Source of the DNA: Chitinophagaceae bacterium LGM1
Lineage (GTDB): Bacteria > Bacteroidota > Bacteroidia > Chitinophagales > Chitinophagaceae
DNA length: 64,000 bases
NCBI GenBank assembly: GCA_018604165.1
Contig: CP075895.1
Span: 2,909,001 to 2,973,000, forward strand
Reading direction: 5' to 3'
Shown: positions 44,640 through 53,202 of the stretch, in pieces
Layout of the letters: every line of letters begins with the position of its first letter
How positions within the stretch are numbered: position 1 is the stretch's first letter
The notes under the pieces: model-generated
The model's database searches: none
What the model saw: the letters and a program-made list of their open reading frames with translations, nothing else
Told to the model about the DNA's origin: nothing
Program-made: the position numbers and the translations under genes

Positions 44640-45058
44640 ACCGTTGTGTTTTGGTATATGCGTACAATATCGTTATGCAGAAAATTAAAACATTTTTTTG
44701 CCAGATGGAATAGCAGTTTTGTGATATATAATTTTTAACGCAAGAGTACTGTTTGTTGCAATTTTGTTGCAACATGTAGCGGTTTGTTGCAGTTTCTCTG
44801 TTTGCAGTGCTTTTACTATCTGTGTAAAGCATTGACAGATAAGGGTTGTGCTACGATTTGTTGCATTTTGTTGCAAAAAACAGCAAATATGAAAACGGCA
44901 ACAAAAAGCAACAATATTAACTATCAACTAATAGGCTACACAATAGCTTAACCAAAATTATATATATCGTTAACACTATATAGGGTACAAAATTTCAAAG
45001 AGCAATGGTTGATATTAAAGAAATATTACCATAGCAAATTTACAACTTTTATGTGGCA
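44640..45058. other. Gene-free gap with repeat cluster
   Basis: A 419-bp AT-rich gap between the 81-aa gene and the acyltransferase stop. It contains the TTTGTTGCA array at 44752-44914 and otherwise only AT-rich sequence. No tRNA, no clear terminator for the acyltransferase gene and no matching promoter pair were found. The gap must carry the promoter of the 81-aa gene. Confidence 0.55.
44752..44914. repeat. TTTGTTGCA repeat cluster
   Basis: TTTGTTGCA occurs in direct orientation at 44752, 44763, 44783, 44857 and 44867. The inverted form GCAACAA occurs at 44898 and 44908. One copy is part of a perfect palindrome, TGTTGCAACA (44765-44774). Spacings of 11, 20, 74 and 10 bp among direct copies, and 10 bp between inverted copies, are close to whole helical turns. 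This looks like a multi-site operator. It is upstream of the 81-aa gene. Confidence 0.75.
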
Positions 45059-47023
45059 TTACCTGATGTATTTCAGCAGGTGAGCTGATGCCAGATGAGA
45101 ACCTATGGCAGAGAGGTGGGTTTTATCGCGAAAGAAAGCGGTGTGTTGAATACCTTTTTGAAAAGCAGTATCGGTGAGTACATCCATACCAACGGGTAGT
45201 ACGCGGGCATACGGGTGTAGTGTATTGAAAAATGCCTGTATCTCATTATTGTCTGCTTGATACTCAGCTACAGACATTACGAAATCTAAACGTGGGGAAG
45301 CTGTTATTTTTTGCACAACCAGCATTTCATTCAGTGAGGTTTTTAGCTCGGGTAATGGTGCTGTTATCACTACGTCTTTACCCATTTTTTGTAATGCCTG
45401 CAAAGTTGCCATCATACCTTTTCGGAAAAGGTATTGTTGTGATTGCCCATTCTCTAACAACTTTAAAACACCTTTATCTTTGCCTTGTCTGAATTTATCT
45501 ACTATCAAATAAGGCTCGTGGTAATAACGCGGCCAACGACCCGTGAGTACAATGGTTTTAATTTCAGGATGGTTGTGAATGAACCGCATACTGTTTGTGA
45601 CAAATGCATCTAACTGCCTCTTATCATCATCATAACGAACACCCATAAGCGGCGGCGAAGATGAAGCACACAACACATACCCTGCAAAGCCATTGGCTTT
45701 ACCCAAAGAGTCTAGCCCCGGAGCTAATGAACGTGCGTGGGAATCTCCCCAAAGAATGAAGAATGGTTGTGCTGTATCACTACCTATGCGATAGGGTTGT
45801 AATTTGGTATAGTCTGCCAGATTCTTGGGCTCTAATTCGCTGATGTCTTCCCATACTTTATCGCCATAGGCATCTAATTGAGCAGTATGTGCCGCATATT
45901 CTTTTCTAGCTATTCCATCGTGGTTGTTAATAAACAACAAAGCACAAACCATCAACAATGCTGAACTGCCGAGGATAGCCCAAGGCAGGTAAGGTTTGGC
46001 AGCCGCTTGATTTGTTCTGAATGGTTGCTCAATAAACCTGTAAGACAATGCCGACAACAGGAATACAAAGACTATCAATAAAAGTTTTGTGCTCAAGCCC
46101 AATGGCTCTATGGCAAAGAAGACGGCAAACACCCAAACGGGCCAATGCCACATATAGAGCGAGTAGGATATTTTGCCCGTATAGACCACAGGCTTTGCAG
46201 AAAGTAGTTTATACATTAAAGTACCTGACTTTGTAGTGTGTATCAATAGTACAGCACCCACTACAGGTGCAAGCGCACGTAAACCAGGATATGTAATACC
46301 CTCTTTGTACAACAATACAGTAGCTACCAACAATAACAAACCAGCAATACCGAGTATGCTGTTGGTGGTTTTATTTTTTATGTCTTTCACTATATCTGTT
46401 GCAAGCAACGCGCCTGCCAGCAACTGCCATGCACGGGTATGTGGCCAGAAAAATGCTTTTTGCGCATTGTAAGTAGTAACAATGATATTGGCTATAAAAG
46501 ACAATAAAGCCAGTGCTATTAGCCAACGCCGCCACTTGGCACCACCAAACTTAAGCAAGAGCAATATTGTAAGTGGGAACAGTATATAAAACTGTTCCTC
46601 TACCGATAACGACCATGTGTGTAGTAAGGGATTTTCTTGCATGGCAGGGTCGAAATAGCCTTTTTTGCGTAGCAGCAGAAAGTTGGAAACAAATACAAGT
46701 GAACTCTTTACAACATGGTTGATACTGGCGTATTGTGGTGAGAAAAACAGCCAATAACAAATTGCAAGTACAACTGCATATACCACCACCGTAAGCGGTA
46801 TAATGCGCCTGATGCGCCTTTTGTAAAAGTCTATTAAAGTAAAACGTCCCTGACTGTAATCTTGTAGTATGATGCTTGTAATGAGGTAGCCCGATATGAC
46901 AAAGAATACATCTACCCCTACATAGCCACCCGTAAACGGTGCTACCTGCAAGTGAAACAGGATAACACTAAATACAGCAACAGCCCGCAAGCCATCTATT
47001 TCAGGACGGTATTGTAATGACAT
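45059..47023 (-). CDS. Membrane acyltransferase with SGNH domain (OafA-like)
   Basis: A 654-aa protein. The N-terminal acyltransferase-3 domain (about residues 1-350, ten or so membrane segments) begins YRPEIDGLRAVAVFSVILFH, with the conserved Arg and the membrane His, then GGYVGVDVFFVISGYLIT and HTWSLSVEEQFYI. The C-terminal half is a periplasmic SGNH domain with WGDSHARS near residue 424 (nucleophile Ser) and FRDKTHLSAIGSHL near residue 638 (Asp-His). This layout is that of OafA-like enzymes that O-acetylate surface polysaccharide or peptidoglycan. The acceptor is unknown. It could modify the polysaccharide made by the cluster at 50843-63999, but it is not part of that operon. Confidence 0.88.
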   Translation of the reverse strand: MSLQYRPEIDGLRAVAVFSVILFHLQVAPFTGGYVGVDVFFVISGYLITSIILQDYSQGRFTLIDFYKRRIRRIIPLTVVVYAVVLAICYWLFFSPQYASINHVVKSSLVFVSNFLLLRKKGYFDPAMQENPLLHTWSLSVEEQFYILFPLTILLLLKFGGAKWRRWLIALALLSFIANIIVTTYNAQKAFFWPHTRAWQLLAGALLATDIVKDIKNKTTNSILGIAGLLLLVATVLLYKEGITYPGLRALAPVVGAVLLIHTTKSGTLMYKLLSAKPVVYTGKISYSLYMWHWPVWVFAVFFAIEPLGLSTKLLLIVFVFLLSALSYRFIEQPFRTNQAAAKPYLPWAILGSSALLMVCALLFINNHDGIARKEYAAHTAQLDAYGDKVWEDISELEPKNLADYTKLQPYRIGSDTAQPFFILWGDSHARSLAPGLDSLGKANGFAGYVLCASSSPPLMGVRYDDDKRQLDAFVTNSMRFIHNHPEIKTIVLTGRWPRYYHEPYLIVDKFRQGKDKGVLKLLENGQSQQYLFRKGMMATLQALQKMGKDVVITAPLPELKTSLNEMLVVQKITASPRLDFVMSVAEYQADNNEIQAFFNTLHPYARVLPVGMDVLTDTAFQKGIQHTAFFRDKTHLSAIGSHLASAHLLKYIR

Positions 47024-47071
47024 ATCGTGACTGTAAAATAGTGCTTTACCATAATACTACCTGCAAGCACA

Positions 47072-48259
47072 TCAATAAAACTGTGTAAGATAAGGATAGC
47101 GGATGGCGTAGAGTTCTTTTACTTTATCCAGTATAGTTTGGCGGAGCGCATCTATATTGCGGCGTTCGGTAGCGGATATGAATACGCACCTGCTCTCGGT
47201 TTCGTTTTCCCAACGGCTTTTTAACTGCCTTAACAGGTCTTCTTTCACTTCGCTGTCTAACCATTCATCAAACACACGTTCTTCGTACAAGTCCATTTTA
47301 TTGAAGATAGTAACAATCGGCTTGTCAAATGCGCCGATGTCTTGCAGGGTTTTGTTTACAACGCCCATCTGGTCTTCGTAAGCAGGATGCGATATATCTA
47401 CTACATGCAGCAGACAGTCTGCCTCGCGCACTTCATCCAGCGTGCTTTTAAAGCTCTCTACCAAGTGGTGCGGCAGCTTGCGAATGAAGCCCACCGTATC
47501 GCTGAGCAAGAAAGGTGTTTGCTCGTACACCACTTTACGGGTAGTGGTATCGAGTGTAGCGAATAGTTTATTTTCCGCGAATACTTCCGACTTAGTGAGC
47601 AGTGTCATCAACGTACTCTTACCTACGTTGGTATAACCCACCAATGCTACACGTATATACACACCACGTTCCTGCCTTTGGGTAGCTGCTTGCTTGTCAA
47701 TCTCGCCCAATCGGCGGCGTAGCAGTGCGATTTTATCTTTAACGATACGGCGGTCGGTTTCTATTTCCGTTTCGCCCGGGCCACGCGAACCGATACCACC
47801 ACCCTGCCGCTCCAAGTGCTTCCACATACCACGCAGGCGGGGCAATATGTACTGATACTGTGCCAATTCTACCTGTACCTTAGCCTGTGCTGTCTTAGCA
47901 CGTCGGGCAAAAATATCCAGTATCAAATCGCTACGGTCTATCACTTTTACGCCAATGGCATCGGTGATATTACCTATTTGCGAACCAGTCAACTCATCGT
48001 CAAAAATCACCAGATTTACACCCTTTGCTTTTACATACTCGCGTATCTCTTCCAGCTTGCCTTTGCCCACAAAGGTTTTGCTATCGGGGTGTGGTAATTT
48101 TTGCATAAACGATTTCACCGTTTGCGCGCCAGCCGTTTCGGCAAGGAAGGCCAACTCTGCCAAATACTCCACTGTCTGTGCTTCGGTCTGGGTTTTGTGT
48201 ACCAAACCTACCAACACAGCCTTCTCTTCGTTCTTAATAACATTCTTATTCTCAATCAT
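47072..48259 (-). CDS. hflX: GTPase HflX
   Basis: A 395-aa ribosome-associated GTPase that splits or rescues stalled ribosomes under stress. The N-terminal HflX domain has VKSFMQKLPHPDSKTFVGKGK, and a helical linker carries RQGGGIGSRGPGETEIETDRR near residue 150. The G domain has G1 GYTNVGKST near residue 208, G3 DTVGF near residue 255, and G4 NKMD near residue 318. The length is normal. A terminator of the upstream arginase-family gene ends 5 bp before this start codon, so hflX needs its own promoter close by or read-through. Confidence 0.93.
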   Translation of the reverse strand: MIENKNVIKNEEKAVLVGLVHKTQTEAQTVEYLAELAFLAETAGAQTVKSFMQKLPHPDSKTFVGKGKLEEIREYVKAKGVNLVIFDDELTGSQIGNITDAIGVKVIDRSDLILDIFARRAKTAQAKVQVELAQYQYILPRLRGMWKHLERQGGGIGSRGPGETEIETDRRIVKDKIALLRRRLGEIDKQAATQRQERGVYIRVALVGYTNVGKSTLMTLLTKSEVFAENKLFATLDTTTRKVVYEQTPFLLSDTVGFIRKLPHHLVESFKSTLDEVREADCLLHVVDISHPAYEDQMGVVNKTLQDIGAFDKPIVTIFNKMDLYEERVFDEWLDSEVKEDLLRQLKSRWENETESRCVFISATERRNIDALRQTILDKVKELYAIRYPYLTQFY

Positions 48260-48263
48260 GCGG

Positions 48264-48293
48264 AAACAAAAACCACCCGCTGTGCGGATGGTT
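48264..48293 (-). terminator. Terminator after the arginase-family gene
   Basis: The arms 48271-48280 and 48284-48293 form a 10-bp stem around a 3-nt loop. On the minus strand the one non-Watson-Crick pair is G.U and is followed by TTTGTTT; on the plus strand it would be a C-A mismatch. It therefore belongs to the minus-strand transcript and lies just before hflX. Confidence 0.7.
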
Positions 48294-48329
48294 CACTATG
48301 CAAAATTACGTTATTTGTAGCAAATACTA

Positions 48330-49463
48330 TCAGATAAGGCGTTCCTGCTCACGAAGCCAGCGTTCGGGTATCTCGTCGTTGCTGGCAGCAATGTAATCGT
48401 TGTATGAGCAAGGTACGTAACTGCCATTAGGCAACTTCATCCACCAACGGTTGGTACGCTTGCTTTTCAGAAATACCGTTTCGTTTTCGGTAAATGCTAC
48501 GTGGAAAGATATAAACTCGTCGTGGTCGGTAAGATGAGCCTCTGCCTTGCGAACTAAATAGCCATCTATAAAATACCATATCATTTGCGATATAAGCTTG
48601 GCCGTCATATTGTGTACATCGTTCTTTGGCTCGTAACCATAGATGCCAAATGAACTGAGGTTAGTACCCATACCTGCATAGCGGGTGAGGATGCAAGCCT
48701 CGTCGCCCGTAAAGCCATTAGGTGAGCCATTGATATTAACAGGTGCATCGCTGTACCTGATGGCAGACATATCGAAACTGAACAGATTGCTATTGCGCAA
48801 TACAGGCTCTACATCTTCAAAATGCTCGCGCACTTTGCCGAGGCGGTAAAAGTCGAAACGGAGTTTATCCAATGTTTCGAGCATACGCGGGTGTGCATAG
48901 TAGCTTTGAAAACCAATGTGACTGTAGTGCGATACATAATTGGGCTGCCCCGTCAGCATATCCATCAAAAAGCTATTGGATGTTACCGCCTCGCTTTCGT
49001 CAAGGTCTATCAGCATATCAGCCACCGTAGCATTTATCATCTTTTCAGATTTTTTAAATGCCTCGTATTGTTGTAGTGTCAGGTCGTGAGAGCCACCAAG
49101 TACTATGACTGTTTTCCCAGCCTGTTGCAGTTCGTACAATACGGTACGCAAAGCCGCGCGTGTATCGCCCAAGCCTGCTCCCTCCAATATATTGCCCGCA
49201 TCAGTAATTTTTACGGCAGGATGCCAGGAGTACATTTTATATAATTCTTCCCTGATGGCATCGGGTGCGTTGCTGTAAGATGCCTCTTCGTTTTCGCCAC
49301 GCTGCTCGCCACAGCCTACTATCACTATCTCCGCATCGTCCCAATCAAAATTGTCCTGTGTGGCAAATTGTATGTTGGCACCCAACTGCATGGGCTGGTA
49401 TGTGCCTGTTGGTTTTGTTTCGATGAAATGCCTGTTGGCAAAGAAATGGGTTAAATCCTGCAT
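48330..49463 (-). CDS. Arginase/formimidoylglutamase-family protein
   Basis: A 377-aa ureohydrolase-fold protein. VIVGCGEQRGENEEASYSNAP (about residues 47-67) matches the early loop of formimidoylglutamases, and VIVLGGSHDLTLQQY (near residue 118) holds the GGxH metal motif. The second motif, usually DAHxD, reads LIDLDES near residue 151. The third, usually SxDxDxxDP, reads SFDMSAIRYSDAP near residue 228. Some metal ligands are therefore missing, and full binuclear manganese catalysis is doubtful. The family in Bacteroidota is often labelled formimidoylglutamase (histidine breakdown), but no hut genes are nearby. I chose ATG 49463; the longer frame to 49547 has an atypical N terminus. Confidence 0.75.
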   Translation of the reverse strand: MQDLTHFFANRHFIETKPTGTYQPMQLGANIQFATQDNFDWDDAEIVIVGCGEQRGENEEASYSNAPDAIREELYKMYSWHPAVKITDAGNILEGAGLGDTRAALRTVLYELQQAGKTVIVLGGSHDLTLQQYEAFKKSEKMINATVADMLIDLDESEAVTSNSFLMDMLTGQPNYVSHYSHIGFQSYYAHPRMLETLDKLRFDFYRLGKVREHFEDVEPVLRNSNLFSFDMSAIRYSDAPVNINGSPNGFTGDEACILTRYAGMGTNLSSFGIYGYEPKNDVHNMTAKLISQMIWYFIDGYLVRKAEAHLTDHDEFISFHVAFTENETVFLKSKRTNRWWMKLPNGSYVPCSYNDYIAASNDEIPERWLREQERLI

Positions 49464-49613
49464 GAGTTGATTGATTCGTTGGCTAAAATAGACAAATGTT
49501 GGTTGGGTATATAACGGAGATACATAAATGAAATTGTTAAATACCATGCAAAAAGCAAGACGTACCCCTGTTTTCTGCCTTATTTTTCTATTTTTGGGCG
49601 ATAAGAAAAATGA

Positions 49614-50471
49614 ATGTCAACCGGAAAGAAAGCTAAACCATCTTATATATATGCCATCATCGGTATCTCGCTGGTGTTGTTCCTGCTGGGCAACCTTGGG
49701 TGGCTGATGATAAACGGGCGTGCGCTGAGCCGTGTCTTCAAAGAAGATATACAGGTAGAGGTGATACTGCACGATAACACACGCGAAGAAAATATACAGA
49801 AGCTAAAAGCAATACTTGATACCCAACCTTTCACTCGCAAATCTGGCGTAATAACGAAAGAAGAAGCTGCCAAGAAATTTTTTGAAGAGGGTGGAGAGGA
49901 GTTTTCGGAATTGCTGGACTTTAACCCGCTGTATGCATCCATCACGCTGAACCTGCATTCGGAATATGTGAATAAGGACAGCCTTGATAAGATAAAGCAG
50001 TTTGCCATGCAGAGTAATGTAGTACGCGATGTGGCATATCCCAATACGGTGGTAGATAATATCAACAGCAATTTCCGCAAGATAGGGCTGATACTAGGTG
50101 CTATATCGCTACTGCTTTTTATTGTGGTGGTGATACTCATAGATAATACTGTGAGGCTGGCGATGTTCAGCAACCGCTTCCTGATAAAGACGATGCAGAT
50201 GGTGGGTGCTACGCGCTACTTCATATCTCGCCCGTTTGATAAACGCGCGATACTGAACGGTTTGATAAGCGGTGTAATTTCTGTAATTGGATTGTGGATA
50301 GTGATATCATTTGCTGAAAGCTGGTTTCCGCCTGTGCGCGCGCTGCGAGAGCCGGGGCTGCTGGCAGTACTGGTAATAGGTATGCTGGTGGTGGGTATAT
50401 TAATATCGCTGCTGAGTACGCACCGCTCTGTGGTGAAATATTTAAAAATGCACGTTGACGACCTTTATTAA
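49614..50471 (+). CDS. ftsX: Cell-division protein FtsX
   Basis: A 285-aa membrane protein, partner of the FtsE ATPase in the complex that controls septal peptidoglycan hydrolases. One membrane segment (about residues 12-33), an extracytoplasmic domain (VEVILHDNTREENIQKLKAILD, EEAAKKFFEEGG) and three C-terminal membrane segments (about residues 160-275; TMQMVGATRYFISRPF near residue 188) give the FtsX layout. FtsE is not in this window. The start ATG is at 49614. It is followed 24 bp later by a DUF3098 gene, the usual neighbour in Bacteroidota. Confidence 0.92.
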   Translation: MSTGKKAKPSYIYAIIGISLVLFLLGNLGWLMINGRALSRVFKEDIQVEVILHDNTREENIQKLKAILDTQPFTRKSGVITKEEAAKKFFEEGGEEFSELLDFNPLYASITLNLHSEYVNKDSLDKIKQFAMQSNVVRDVAYPNTVVDNINSNFRKIGLILGAISLLLFIVVVILIDNTVRLAMFSNRFLIKTMQMVGATRYFISRPFDKRAILNGLISGVISVIGLWIVISFAESWFPPVRALREPGLLAVLVIGMLVVGILISLLSTHRSVVKYLKMHVDDLY

Positions 50472-50495
50472 AATTGTTTCCTAATATTGTAAACT

Positions 50496-50771
50496 ATGGC
50501 TACAACAAAAAGCACAAAAGATTTGACACCGAAAGGCAACCAGATTTTCCTGTTTGACAAGAGCAACTATATGTGGATGATTGGCGGTGTGGTGGTAATA
50601 CTCATCGGTTTCCTGCTGATGAGTGGCGGTAAGAGTGCCGACCCCAATAAATTTAACTACGATGAGGTGTATAGCACTACGCGCATAACGATTGCACCCT
50701 TGCTGATATTGATAGGCTTTGCAATAGAAGTATATGCCATCATGAAAAAGCCTGCCGATACAAAAGCATAA
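50496..50771 (+). CDS. DUF3098 membrane protein
   Basis: A 91-aa protein with two membrane segments (about residues 28-46 and 68-85). The linking stretch carries SADPNKFNYDEVYSTTRIT, with the FNYDEVYS motif I associate with DUF3098. The family is found in Bacteroidota, very often just after ftsX, and has no established function; an envelope or division role is inferred only from neighbourhood. A strong hairpin ends the two-gene unit. Confidence 0.88.
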   Translation: MATTKSTKDLTPKGNQIFLFDKSNYMWMIGGVVVILIGFLLMSGGKSADPNKFNYDEVYSTTRITIAPLLILIGFAIEVYAIMKKPADTKA

Positions 50772-50793
50772 TTTATTAACGACTACATAAACG

Positions 50794-50826
50794 AAAAAGT
50801 CCCGTTCAAATGAACGGGACTTTTTT
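50794..50826. terminator. Bidirectional terminator, ftsX unit and polysaccharide cluster
   Basis: AAAAAGTCCCGTTCA and TGAACGGGACTTTTTT form a long perfect inverted repeat with A and T tracts on the arms. It lies between the convergent DUF3098 gene and the aminotransferase, the last gene of the polysaccharide operon, and can end both transcripts. Confidence 0.88.
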
Positions 50827-50842
50827 ATGTGTTGGAATATGA

Positions 50843-51976
50843 TTAACCGAATACTTTGTCTAATACAGCGAATATGCGCTCAAAATCGGCATCAGTAAGA
50901 TTAGAGCCTGAAGGCAAACACAAACCATCGCGGAAGAGGCGTTCTGATGTACCATCGCCATAGAAAGGTGCCGATGCAAAAATGGGTTGTATGTGCATAG
51001 GTTTCCATAACGGGCGAGATTCTATATTGTCTTCATTGAGTGCCAGCCTGATTGTTTCGCGGGATATACCGTTTGTTTTTTCGGCATCTACTAATATAGT
51101 CGTCAACCAACGATTGCTGAAGTAACCTGTTGGTTCATCAACAAACGAAATGCCTTGAATACCTTTTAGTTTGTTGTAGTAGCGTGTATATATCGCTCTG
51201 CGTTGCTCAATACGTTTTGCCAATACTTCCATCTGTCCGCAACCTATGCCAGCGCAAATATTGCTCATGCGGTAGTTGTAGCCAATGTGAGAATGTTCGT
51301 AATGCGGGGCAGCATCGCGTGCCTGTGTGGCAAGGAATGTAGCCTTGTGTGCAAGGTCTTTACTATGCGCTACCAATGCCCCACCACCCGATGTGGTGAT
51401 GATTTTATTGCCATTGAAAGATAAAGCACTTATTAAGCCATATGTACCACACATCTTACCATTGATGTGAGAGCCTAATGCTTCTGCCGCGTCTTCTATT
51501 ACAGCGATGCCATACTTATCTGCAATAGCTTGTATCTCGTCCTTCTTAGCAGGCATACCATAGAGGTGTACGGGGATAATGGCTTTAGGTGTTTTGCCTT
51601 TGGCTATCCTGTCTTGTATTGCCTGTTCCAACAATGCAGGCGACATGTTCCAAGTATCTGCCTCGCTATCTATAAATACAGGCTTAGCACCGAGGTATGC
51701 GATGGGATTGGCACTGGCAGAGAAAGTCATGCTCTGGCATATTACTTCGTCGCCAGCTTGTACACCTGCCAGTATCAATGCAAGGTGCAAGGCTGCCGTA
51801 CCTGAGCTTAATGCAGCTACGTGTACATCTTCCTGTAAAAAGGATGCAATGCTTTTTTCAAAATTGTCAACGTTCGGACCAAGTGGTGCTACCCAATTGG
51901 TATCAAACGCTTCATGGATGTAGTTGAGTTCTGTACCGCCCATGTGTGGCGATGAAAGCCAGATTTTCGGATTCAT
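50843..51976 (-). CDS. DegT/DnrJ/EryC1/StrS aminotransferase (PglE-like)
   Basis: A 377-aa PLP sugar aminotransferase acting on nucleotide-linked 4-keto-6-deoxy sugars. SSGTAALHLALIL near residue 57, EDAAEALGS near residue 161, SFNGNKIITTSGGG near residue 187 (PLP lysine in GNK), and the C-terminal RPLWKPMH are typical of the PglE/LegC subgroup. It is the last gene of the cluster, after a PglD-like acetyltransferase and a PglC-like transferase. Together they predict transfer of an amino group in a bacillosamine-like (diacetamido-trideoxyhexose) pathway. The 4,6-dehydratase is not visible, so it must lie outside the window or elsewhere. Confidence 0.85.
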   Translation of the reverse strand: MNPKIWLSSPHMGGTELNYIHEAFDTNWVAPLGPNVDNFEKSIASFLQEDVHVAALSSGTAALHLALILAGVQAGDEVICQSMTFSASANPIAYLGAKPVFIDSEADTWNMSPALLEQAIQDRIAKGKTPKAIIPVHLYGMPAKKDEIQAIADKYGIAVIEDAAEALGSHINGKMCGTYGLISALSFNGNKIITTSGGGALVAHSKDLAHKATFLATQARDAAPHYEHSHIGYNYRMSNICAGIGCGQMEVLAKRIEQRRAIYTRYYNKLKGIQGISFVDEPTGYFSNRWLTTILVDAEKTNGISRETIRLALNEDNIESRPLWKPMHIQPIFASAPFYGDGTSERLFRDGLCLPSGSNLTDADFERIFAVLDKVFG

Positions 51977-51982
51977 GTATCG

Positions 51983-52588
51983 CTAATCTTTCTTTGAAGT
52001 TTTTATTATTCTACCAGGGTTTCCTACTACGGTTGCATAATCGGGCACATCATCTATCACTACCGTACCTGCACCTATTACGCACCATTTGCCAATTGTC
52101 TTGCCGGGTATCACTACACTGCCTGCACCAATATGTGTACCCTCGCCGACTGTTACATTACCGCACAGGGCTACATTGGGAGAGATGTGTACATAGTCGC
52201 CAATGGTACAATCATGGTCAACAGACGCATTGGTATTGATGATGCAATGCTTACCAATATTGGTATCGGGATTGACCGCTACACCTGCCATGATAACTGT
52301 TCCGTTATCTACATTCACAGCCCTTGCAAGGATTGCAAGCGGATGAATGGCTACAATATAATTTGCATCAACAGGCAGTCGTTCAACAACTTTTTTACGG
52401 CTTTCGTTACTGCCAATGGAAATGATAATTGGCTCGTCTGACAATGAAGCGATTGCAGGCTTTTTTGTTTCGTAGCCCCATACAGGTACTTCGGAATTAT
52501 CATCCCATATCACTATATCGTCTACACCGTTTAATTCCAGTATGTCTATAATTACTTTGCCATGCCCGCTTGCACCGAATAATATCAT
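51983..52588 (-). CDS. NeuD/PglD-family sugar acetyltransferase
   Basis: A 201-aa acetyltransferase. The N-terminal Rossmann-like domain has MILFGASGHGKVIIDILE, the usual PglD/NeuD start, and the C-terminal part is a left-handed beta-helix built of hexapeptides (VNPDTNIGKHCIINTNAS; ISPNVALCGNVTVGEGTHIG; VIGAGTVVIDDVP). The likely catalytic His is in NASVDHDCTIG (near residue 114). Such enzymes acetylate the amino group of UDP-4-amino sugars from acetyl-CoA. It overlaps the sugar transferase stop by 4 bp and precedes the aminotransferase by 6 bp, matching the order of PglC-PglD-PglE genes. Confidence 0.88.
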   Translation of the reverse strand: MILFGASGHGKVIIDILELNGVDDIVIWDDNSEVPVWGYETKKPAIASLSDEPIIISIGSNESRKKVVERLPVDANYIVAIHPLAILARAVNVDNGTVIMAGVAVNPDTNIGKHCIINTNASVDHDCTIGDYVHISPNVALCGNVTVGEGTHIGAGSVVIPGKTIGKWCVIGAGTVVIDDVPDYATVVGNPGRIIKTSKKD

Positions 52589-53202
52589 GCTACTTGCTTT
52601 GGTGTGCCTTTAAATTTTTCCATTGTCGCTGCACCTTCCTGACTGATACCTTTGCCACGAAACACATTCACTACCGTCATCAACAAAATCTTTACATCAA
52701 GCAACAACGACATATTATCAACGTAATACAAGTCGAGTTCAAATTTCTCTTCCCAAGATATGGAATTGCGCCCGTTTACCTGTGCCCAACCTGTAATGCC
52801 GGGCCTCACCTCGTGGCGGCGGCGTTGGTGTTCGTTATATAAAGGCAGGTATTCTGCCAGTAAAGGGCGTGGCCCTATCAGGCTCATATCACCAATCAGC
52901 ACATTCAGCAGTTGGGGTATTTCGTCTATTGATGTTTTGCGGACTATACTGCCAACAACGGTAAGGCGTTTCGCGTCGGGCAATAATTGTCCGTTTTCAT
53001 CTTTCGCATCGTTCATTGTTTTGAACTTGATGATACGGAATATTCTGCCTTGCTTACCGGGGCGTGGTTGAAAGAAAAATGGCTTGCCATGGTTGGCAAA
53101 GAGCAACAATATTGTTGCCAATACAAACAACGGTGACAGTATGATGAAGCCTATTAATGCGATGAGTTTATCTAACAATGGTTTTAGTAAGTGCCTATAC
53201 AT
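52585..53202 (-). CDS. Priming sugar transferase (PglC-like phosphoglycosyltransferase)
   Basis: A 205-aa monotopic phosphoglycosyltransferase that moves a sugar 1-phosphate from UDP-sugar to undecaprenyl phosphate. One membrane helix with a kink region (about residues 12-34) is followed by FRIIKFKTMNDAKDENG, then TSIDEIPQLLNVLIGDMSLIGPRPLL (catalytic Asp-Glu region near residue 92), and RPGITGWAQVNGRNS. The size fits the small PglC form, not the longer WbaP form. It overlaps both neighbours (8 bp with the upstream glycosyltransferase, 4 bp with the acetyltransferase) and so is part of a tightly coupled operon. It would start the polysaccharide repeat unit. Confidence 0.9.
   Translation of the reverse strand: MYRHLLKPLLDKLIALIGFIILSPLFVLATILLLFANHGKPFFFQPRPGKQGRIFRIIKFKTMNDAKDENGQLLPDAKRLTVVGSIVRKTSIDEIPQLLNVLIGDMSLIGPRPLLAEYLPLYNEHQRRRHEVRPGITGWAQVNGRNSISWEEKFELDLYYVDNMSLLLDVKILLMTVVNVFRGKGISQEGAATMEKFKGTPKQVA

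Noticed and set aside
44569-44927. Minus-strand open frames inside the TTTGTTGCA region
   Set aside because: They start in the repeats, are Cys/Thr/Asn-rich and overlap the better supported 81-aa gene in another frame.
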